From Saprospiraceae bacterium UBA6168 (lineage in GTDB: Bacteria > Bacteroidota > Bacteroidia > Chitinophagales > Saprospiraceae), in contig DIUC01000015.1 of NCBI GenBank assembly GCA_002435785.1, positions 1-19,501 on the forward strand: a stretch of DNA of 19,501 nucleotides, written 5' to 3'. A program made the translations under genes and the position numbers. Of this stretch, positions 6,706 through 13,300 are shown in pieces. The notes under the pieces were generated by a model. It made no database searches. It was not told the DNA's origin and saw only the letters and a list, made by a program, of their open reading frames with translations. Each line of letters starts with the position of its first letter. The stretch's first letter is position 1.

Positions 6706-6771
6706 TGGCCGCCCAATTTATTGGGCAGACCATGAGCTTCGAACCGGCCAGCCCAATAAATTGGGCGGCCA
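6706..6771. repeat. Class A inverted repeat, copy 2 (perfect 21-bp arms)
   Basis: Left arm 6706-6726 and right arm 6751-6771 are exact reverse complements over 21 bp, separated by 24 bp. Each arm holds the palindrome CCCAATTTATTGGG or its complement. The spacer ends in CCGGCCA, like copy 1, and CGGCCAGCCCAATAAATT is shared by both copies. It lies 13 bp after the lpxH stop and runs into the leader of the next gene, whose likely TTG start (6761) falls inside the right arm. Confidence 0.92.
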
Positions 6772-7558
6772 CAAGCTCTTGCTATTTTTCCTCCTTTTTT
6801 CCTTCGGAAAAATGCCTGTGGCACACGCCCAGTCCGAGCTCGTTTTTCCCGAAAAAATAAAAAACTTCACCACCGACAACCTCGGCAATATTTACGCACT
6901 GACCGTTGATAATCAAGTGGTCAAGTACACGCCGGACGGCTTGGAGCAGTTCCGTTATCCAAACCGGACGCTCGGCGAGGCCAGCCTGCTCGATGCGACC
7001 AATCCATTTCGGCTGCTGTTGTTTTTCCCGCAGCACCAGACCGTGCTGATACTCGACCGCACCCTGACCGACAGTGGGCTGCTGAACCTGTACAGGTTGG
7101 GGTTTCAGGGAGTGGGGGCAGTGGGCATGGCCAGCGACGGGCTGCTCTGGGTCTATGACGAAACGAGTTTTTTGCTAAAAAAAATAGCAGCGGACGGCAC
7201 GGTTATGGTCAGTAGCAGCGACTTGAGCCTTGCGACGGGGCAGCCGCTACATCCTGTGTTCCTGATGGAGCGAGAGCAAACGGTGTTCCTCAGCGACCCC
7301 TCCGTGGGGGTTTTGATGTTCGACGCCTTTGGGCAGTACCGCAAGACCATTCCCATCACGGGACTGACGGAGTTTCAGGTGATGGACGACCAACTGATTT
7401 ACGAGCAGGACGGCCAACTCTGGTCGTTTCACTTGTCGGCGCTCATCGAAAGGCCATTTTCTTTGCCATTTGACTTGGGCCAAACGAGCAAAGTTCAGGT
7501 TGCCAACGGGATGTTTTACGTACTGGAAGACGGCAACTTAATCGGGTATCGAATTTGA
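6761..7558 (+). CDS. Exported beta-propeller-like protein of unknown function
   Basis: I do not recognise a named family. From TTG 6761 the product is 265 residues with a good signal peptide (HKLLLFFLLFSFGKMPV, cleavage after AHA before QSELV). It is followed by repeating beta-rich units such as NLGNIYALTVDNQVVKYTPDG, ASDGLLWVYDETSFLLKKIAADG and FDAFGQYRKTI, which resemble NHL or PQQ-type propeller blades. It should sit in the periplasm or on the cell surface. The start is uncertain: no ATG lies between the class A repeat and the signal peptide. The nearest in-frame ATGs (6665, 6671) overlap the lpxH end and would place about 45 repeat-encoded residues before the signal sequence. TTG at 6761 or 6776 gives a normal leader. 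The next gene, psd, has its own promoter-like box directly after this stop. Confidence 0.8.
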   Translation: MGGHKLLLFFLLFSFGKMPVAHAQSELVFPEKIKNFTTDNLGNIYALTVDNQVVKYTPDGLEQFRYPNRTLGEASLLDATNPFRLLLFFPQHQTVLILDRTLTDSGLLNLYRLGFQGVGAVGMASDGLLWVYDETSFLLKKIAADGTVMVSSSDLSLATGQPLHPVFLMEREQTVFLSDPSVGVLMFDAFGQYRKTIPITGLTEFQVMDDQLIYEQDGQLWSFHLSALIERPFSLPFDLGQTSKVQVANGMFYVLEDGNLIGYRI

Positions 7559-7591
7559 TTGGAAAAAAGCGAAAAATCCGAGCTATTTTTG
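7559..7591 (+). promoter_or_regulatory. Bacteroidota-type promoter for psd
   Basis: TATTTTTG at 7584-7591 matches TAnnTTTG. TTG at 7559-7561 is 22 bp upstream and TTTG at 7554-7557 is 26 bp upstream. Transcription would begin near 7597, leaving 40 nt to the ATG at 7637 or 70 nt to the ATG at 7667. The -7 octamer is identical to that of the TlpA-like gene. Confidence 0.5.
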
Positions 7592-7666
7592 CCGTTCCTT
7601 AACCTGCAAGTAACAAACCCTGTTAGCGGATGCTGTATGTTCCGTTTTTTAAATTTTACAAAAGCA

Positions 7667-8314
7667 ATGAAAATCCACAAAGAAGGACACAAGATTCTCA
7701 TCTCATTTACTTCGATTCTTCTCGTTCTCAACTTCTTGATTTATTGGTACCTGCCAAATTATCTGACCGCATCGAGCATCGTATCGGGTGTGCTTTTCCT
7801 CTTGGTGCTCCAGTTCTTCAGGAACCCCCGCCGTGAAATCATGGTAGCCGACGACAACCTCGTTTATGCTCCCGCCGATGGGAAAATCGTGGTCATTGAA
7901 GAAGCCCACGAAGGCGAATACTTCAACGACAATCGGTTGCAAGTCTCGATTTTCATGTCCCCCACCAACGTGCACGTGAACCGTAACCCCGTCAGCGGCA
8001 CGGTGAACTACTTCCGCTACCACCCCGGCAAATACCTCGTAGCCTGGCACCCAAAATCGTCGAGCGAAAACGAGCGGACCACCCTCGTGATTGACAACGG
8101 AGAGGACGAGGTGCTGCTCCGACAGATTGCAGGTGCGGTGGCCAAGCGCATCGTCGCCTACGTGAGCGAAGGCGACCAAGTACACCAAGGCAAGGACTTC
8201 GGCTTCATCAAGTTCGGCTCACGGGTGGACTTGTTCCTGCCCCTCGGTGCCAAAATCGAGGTGACAATGGGACAGAAGGTAAGGGGCAACAAGACGGTGA
8301 TTGCAAGGCTTTGA
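7667..8314 (+). CDS. psd: Phosphatidylserine decarboxylase proenzyme (short form)
   Basis: The 215-residue enzyme converts phosphatidylserine to phosphatidylethanolamine at the inner membrane, using a pyruvoyl group made by self-cleavage. Two hydrophobic segments (about 10-29 and 35-50) anchor it. The catalytic triad is visible as Asp71 in YAPADGK, His103 in NVHVNRNP, and Ser185 in FGSRVDLFLP; cleavage is expected between Gly184 and Ser185, giving a long beta chain and a short alpha chain. The FGSR site and length identify the short PSD class rather than the long LGST class of E. coli. ATG 7667 (MKIHKEGHK) gives the usual N-terminus, and ATG 7637 would add 10 residues. A promoter-like box lies just upstream. 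No phosphatidylserine synthase gene is in the window. A GATTnnn heptamer repeat begins 23 bp after the stop. Confidence 0.95.
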   Translation: MKIHKEGHKILISFTSILLVLNFLIYWYLPNYLTASSIVSGVLFLLVLQFFRNPRREIMVADDNLVYAPADGKIVVIEEAHEGEYFNDNRLQVSIFMSPTNVHVNRNPVSGTVNYFRYHPGKYLVAWHPKSSSENERTTLVIDNGEDEVLLRQIAGAVAKRIVAYVSEGDQVHQGKDFGFIKFGSRVDLFLPLGAKIEVTMGQKVRGNKTVIARL

Positions 8315-8337
8315 AGCCCACTTGACTTTGTTTTTTT

Positions 8338-8436
8338 GATTTAAGATTGCAGATTACATGATTCCAGATTTAAGATTGGCCTGAACGGCCACAAAATCTG
8401 GAATCTTAAGTCATGTAATCTGCCATTTCTAATCAA
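8338..8436. repeat. Heptanucleotide (GATTnnn) inverted repeat 3' of psd
   Basis: The left arm reads GATTTAA GATTGCA GATTACA T GATTCCA GATTTAA GATTGGC (8338-8380), a 7-bp phase with one extra T. The right arm (8394-8436) is its reverse complement in part. GCAGATTACATGA (8349-8361) pairs perfectly with TCATGTAATCTGC (8411-8423), and CCAGATTT (8364-8371) with AAATCTGG (8394-8401). The tip is TGGCC/GGCCA (8377-8381, 8387-8391) with a 5-nt loop. It begins 23 bp after the psd stop and could form a long cruciform or mRNA hairpin. Confidence 0.85.
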
Positions 8437-8457
8437 AATCAACGTCCCAACTGAGTA

Positions 8458-9942
8458 ATGAGCAGACGCTTCGCAAACCTACTCCTCATTGTCTTGGCGC
8501 TGCTGCTACTGACCTATACTACCCTCCGTGCCCACCTCCTCTCACTGACCCACGACGAGTGCGGCTCCTTCGCCATCTGGACAAACTTCGATATTTTCAC
8601 CTGCCGCACCAACCCTGAATGCTGGGGCACGGCCAATCTTCATTGGCTCTACGTCTTGCTGATGAAGGCTACAGTCGGGCTGTTCGGCGACTCCGAGCTG
8701 GCCATTCGGCTACCAGCGCTGCTTGGGCATGTTGTTTACCTTATTTTCTCAATCAAGCTGGTGAAATGGGCGGTGGATACTCCACGCCTCCCATCATACC
8801 TCATACCTCATACCTCATACCTCACGCTGTTCGGCTTCCTTTTGCTCAACATCAACGCATACCTGCTGGAGTTCCATTCGCTGGCACGGGGCTATGGGCT
8901 GGCTATGGGCATGATGATGATGAGCCTGTACTACCTCGCAAGGTGGATAGAAAATGGGCGGGTTTGGCCATTGTTCGGTACGCTCGGCGGGGCATTTTTG
9001 GCGGTGCTTTGCAATTTCACGCTGCTCGTTTACTTCGCTTGCCTACTGTCGGTCATCGGTGGGGTGGTGGTACTGGCTTTTTTCACAAAAGACGAGAACA
9101 AATTATCGAGGGTGAAATGGGCGGCGGTCGGTGGCGCATCATTCTTGGTGCTGTTGGGGTGGCTGCTGCACAACCCCATCCGAATACTGCGGGAGCGTGG
9201 GGAGTTCGAGTGGGGGCGGGAGTCGTTCTACGACACCTATAAATCGGTAGTGCATTGTAGCCTGTACGGTGGCCGGTATTTGAAGATGTACAACCTCGAA
9301 CTTTTTGGGGGACTGTTTTTCCTGCTGCTCATGGCCGCTACTGGGCTGGCTGTCGCCCATTTTTCAAGAAACCAAAAGGACCCAGCCAACCGGTTTTATT
9401 TGGCCGCCGTGCTGTTGCCGCTGCTGGCGGCACTGGCAGCCATTGCGCAGCACTGGATTTTGGGTACCCAGTACCAAGTGGACCGCACGGCCATCATGTT
9501 TATCCCGCTTTGCGCCTTGGCGGTTTTGCTGTTTTTTCAACATTTGCTGGCGCAAAAACGCAGCAAGTGGCGGGTTGGGCTGGCCGTGTTCGTTGGCCTG
9601 TTCTGTGTGGTGCATTTTGGGCGTGTGGCGCAGCTCCGCTTCACCAGCGAGTGGGGCTACGATGCCAAGACCAAGCACATGATGGCCTACATGGACGCCA
9701 AAATTCCGGAAGGGACAAAAATCAAGCTCGGGGTCAATTGGCTCTACCACCCTGCTTCCACCTACTACCAGAAACGATTTGGATACGACTTTACGGAGCC
9801 GCCCGTTTACCGCAAGTCGCTCCGGCTTGATGGGTATTACGACTATTATTACGTGCAGCCAGACGATGTGCCCGACCTTGATTCGCTGTATGAAGTGGAA
9901 GCCCGGTTCAGTTGGGTAGGCGTACTGCTCCGCAAAAAATAA
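8458..9942 (+). CDS. GT-C fold membrane glycosyltransferase (ArnT/PMT, GT39-like)
   Basis: The 494-residue polytopic protein has many hydrophobic segments through about residue 400 and a soluble C-terminal part. The first external loop after TM1 carries THDECGSFAIW with the Asp33-Glu34 pair expected of GT-C enzymes. It is followed by NLHWLYVLL and DSELAIRLPALLG, typical of the ArnT/PMT branch, and by HSLARGYGLAMG. Such enzymes move a sugar from a polyprenyl-phosphate donor to lipid A, protein or glycan on the periplasmic face; the acceptor is not known here. Start ATG 8458 directly precedes a short basic stretch and TM1. Residues 113-122 (SYLIPHTSYL) are encoded by a CATACCT tandem repeat lying between two membrane segments, probably a later insertion. 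The frame downstream depends on the copy number of that repeat. A small AT-rich hairpin (9948-9966) follows the stop. Confidence 0.85.
   Translation: MSRRFANLLLIVLALLLLTYTTLRAHLLSLTHDECGSFAIWTNFDIFTCRTNPECWGTANLHWLYVLLMKATVGLFGDSELAIRLPALLGHVVYLIFSIKLVKWAVDTPRLPSYLIPHTSYLTLFGFLLLNINAYLLEFHSLARGYGLAMGMMMMSLYYLARWIENGRVWPLFGTLGGAFLAVLCNFTLLVYFACLLSVIGGVVVLAFFTKDENKLSRVKWAAVGGASFLVLLGWLLHNPIRILRERGEFEWGRESFYDTYKSVVHCSLYGGRYLKMYNLELFGGLFFLLLMAATGLAVAHFSRNQKDPANRFYLAAVLLPLLAALAAIAQHWILGTQYQVDRTAIMFIPLCALAVLLFFQHLLAQKRSKWRVGLAVFVGLFCVVHFGRVAQLRFTSEWGYDAKTKHMMAYMDAKIPEGTKIKLGVNWLYHPASTYYQKRFGYDFTEPPVYRKSLRLDGYYDYYYVQPDDVPDLDSLYEVEARFSWVGVLLRKK
8795..8824. repeat. CATACCT heptanucleotide tandem (4 units) inside the GT-C coding sequence
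   Basis: Four perfect direct copies of CATACCT occupy 8795-8822, followed by CA. They are translated in frame as a 7-residue-period peptide within the GT-C protein. Because 7 is not a multiple of 3, gain or loss of one unit would shift the frame of the remaining 370 or so residues. The unit resembles the CATACC/GGTATG end of the repeat at 5858-5924. Confidence 0.9.
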
Positions 9943-10300
9943 TGAGGCAATTTTTGCTCAAAATTGAAGTAGCGCAGCTTTTGGCACTGTTTTTCGGATT
10001 TGGCACATTCAGAAAATCCTAAACGGACCAGATAGCTAATCCATTCCATGCCCCGGCGTTGTTGGATTCCACCCTCCCCCCTTTCAGCTATCCCAGTTTT
10101 GTTTTGTTTTTTGGTGGCATAAATAGTTGACGCTGTTTTTAGGTCAATATCATGCCCATGCCCAGTTTAGGGCTTCGACGCTTTTACGCACTATATTCCT
10201 TTCCAAAATTTTTCGGGCAACCGAACTCCTTTTTCATCGCACACGTGAACGAGCGCTACCTCCATGCCCCCCTTGGATTAAGCTCGCAAAAACTTTGCAA
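9943..10300. other. 358-bp gap between the GT-C gene and the large adhesin-like gene
   Basis: No credible gene lies here. Six bp after the GT-C stop there is a perfect hairpin, CAATTTT (9948-9954) with AAAATTG (9960-9966) and a 5-nt loop, which may protect or end the upstream transcript. The frame of the next gene is open back to an ATG at 10127, but the 58 extra residues are not signal-like, and a clean signal peptide starts at 10301. The rest is AT-rich with T-runs around 10095-10113 and presumably holds the promoter of the large gene. I found no perfect TAnnTTTG box. Confidence 0.6.
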
Positions 10301-13300
10301 ATGACCGGCAAATCTATCCTCGCAGCGTTGTTGTTCTCCTTCGCAACGTTCACCCAACTCTTCGCTCAGTGCGATTGCGTGACAACAGGCAATTGCCCTG
10401 TCCCTATTCAAGACAACGGTGTTTATAGTGGCTACCTTGACGTAACGGTGAACGGGGCAAACGACCTCGCCGTGAACCCACTCACATCGGTTTGCGTCAC
10501 CATCACCCATACTTGGATTGGCGACCTTAGCATCTCCCTCACCTCACCCAGCGGGGTGGAGTACCTCATCATGGCGGACGTGGGCAACAACTATGGCGAG
10601 TGCGGCAACCAACAGGACAATGCCGAAATCTGCATCGTGCCCGGCACGAACAAACCTTTAACTAACAACACAGACTATATCTGCAACGCTGCACCCTGCT
10701 CCGTCGGCACCTGCTGCCTCAATGGCAACTGGACAGCACCCTGCGGCGGCGTTACCAGCCCCATCACGGGTGCTATCCAAGCACCCAACTGCAACCTGAA
10801 CGATTTCAACGTGCCGGGCCAACCCGCCAATGGCACTTGGCGGCTCTCCATACTTGATGTCTGCAACCAGGACGTCGGGGTGCTGCACAACTTCAGCCTT
10901 ACCTTCCTCAATGGCCAGTCCTGCTATGCCTGCGAAGCGGATGGCGGCAGTTTGAACGCCGCTGGAATCGTCAGTTGCTTCGGGGATTCGAGCTTGCTCC
11001 TACACTTGCCACCGGGATATGGCCCAACTGGGCCGCTGTATGGGACCGACACCACCATTTATGGGTACACCTATGTGTTGGTGCAGAACAACGTCATCCT
11101 TTCCCTTGTCCCCAACCTCAACCTCATGTCCCAGCCACCTGGGAACTACACCATATATGGCCTGTCCTACCTATTGATACATGGGAACCAGCTTCCATCC
11201 ATCGTCGGCATGAACTTCAATACCATTGATGCACAATTGGAGTCCACCACGGCGCCGTTCTGTGCCGATTTTTCGGACGATTCCGTTGCTGTCACCATTT
11301 TGCCTGCCATTCCGCCACAGTCCATGAATCGGACGGTTTGCGAAGGCAGTTGCATCTCCGTGGGCGGTCAGCAGGTCTGCGCATCTGGCCCGGTGGTGCT
11401 GGACTCGTGGCGAGGTTGCGACAGCACTATCAACGTGACCCTGACCTTCATCCAGCCCGATACCGTTGACTATGTAGCCACGGTCTGTGCAGGCAACTGC
11501 GTGACGGTTGGCGGGCAACAATTTTGCCCACCCACGCAACAGTACATCCATTTACAGAACTGGCAGGGTTGCGACAGCGTGGTGCATTTAACCTTCAACG
11601 TGCTTTTGCCAACGGCCATCATCACCCCGGCAAACCCGCCTGCGCTCACTTGCACCACTTCCTCGGTTGCATTGTCGGCGGCGACATCTGGGCCGGGTGT
11701 TTTGACCTACGCATGGTCGGGGCCGAACGGGTTTGCCAGCACACAACCCAGCATAAGCGCCACAACGGCAGGCACTTATACCGTGACCGTCAGCAACAAC
11801 AGCATAACGCCTGCCTGCACATCCACTGCCTCTGTGTCGGTGGCAAATAGTGTGGTGCCGCCCGATTTGGCATTCAATGGAATACCGCCGAGCATCTGCC
11901 TTGGCCAATCTTTTGACCTCGTGAACGTCCAAGTCCAAGACCTCAACAACACGACGGCCATCATTACCATCCACAGCGGCACCCCGGCTACCCCTGCCAA
12001 CCAATTGTCGAACACCACGGTATCGCCAACCACCACAACGACCTACTATTACAAGGCCACCAAGGGCAATTGTTCCGATGAAATCGGGGTACCCCTAACC
12101 GTGAAACCGGTGCCCAATGCAAATTTCACTGCCACAACACCAAGCTGCCTCAGCAATTCCGTCACCGTCAACTACACGGGCACGGCAGGTGCTGGCGCTA
12201 CCTACAACTGGATTTTTGATGGTGGAACGGCCACGCCCGGCACTGGCCAAGGGCCGCACACGGTGACTTATCCGTTCGCTGGGCAGAAGGCCATCACGTT
12301 GATAGTGACCGAAAACGGCTGCACATCGCCCGTTTATATCCAAAACATCATGGTGGAAAGTCCGCTGGCGCAACCAACGATTACCTGCACCGCTACCACT
12401 TCCAGCATCGTTTTCAACTGGAACAACGTGCCCGGCAACAACGGTTACAACGTGACCTCCAGCGTACCTGGAACCCAACAAACGCAGACATCCTACCTCG
12501 TGTCGGGCCTGACGCCCGGCCAGTCCGTAACGATTCAGGTGGAGGCCATCGGCACGAACACCTGTGGCAACAGCTCGGCACAGCTAACATGCACAGCGAC
12601 TGCTTGTCCGGTAGTGACCGTTACGCCAACAACGGTGGGCGATATTTGCCGGGATGCGACGACCGCCCCTTTCAACCTTCAAGCAACGGTGACGGGCGGA
12701 AATGGCACTGGCACCTTGACCTGGGCTGGCACTGGCATCGTGGATGCTTCGGCTGGCACTTTTGACCCAAGCCAAGCGTCCATTGGTGCAAACACCATTA
12801 CGGTGACTTACAACCAAGGTGGGTGCATTTTCTCCAACACATTGAGCATCAACGTATTCCAAACGCCAACGGCGAGCCTCACGGCACAAACGCCAATCTG
12901 TATGGGCAATGCCGCAACCGTCACCTTCACTGGCTCGACGGGCGCTGGGCTGGCCTATAACTGGAACTTCAATGGTGGAACGGCGACGCCCGGCACAGGC
13001 TCTGGGCCACAAAGCGTGACCTGGCCGACGGCTGGCCCGCATACCGTTTCCGTATCGGTGGCCAATGCAAACGGCTGCACCTCGGCAACGGCCACTGCCT
13101 CCATACAGGTGGATGCCCCGATACCACAGCCACAAGTATCCTGTAATCCAACAACTTCGAGCGTGACATTTACCTGGCCCCCTGTGGCAGGTGCAACAGG
13201 CTACACTGCAATCGTTACGACTGGTCAAATCGCAACGCAAAACTCCGCCACGTCTTATACGGTGAACGGGCTGACGCCCAATGAAGTAGTGAGCATTGAT

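Noticed and set aside
4285..8436. CRISPR array, because of several tandem short repeats
   Set aside because: The repeats are 7-bp units without spacers and without cas genes.
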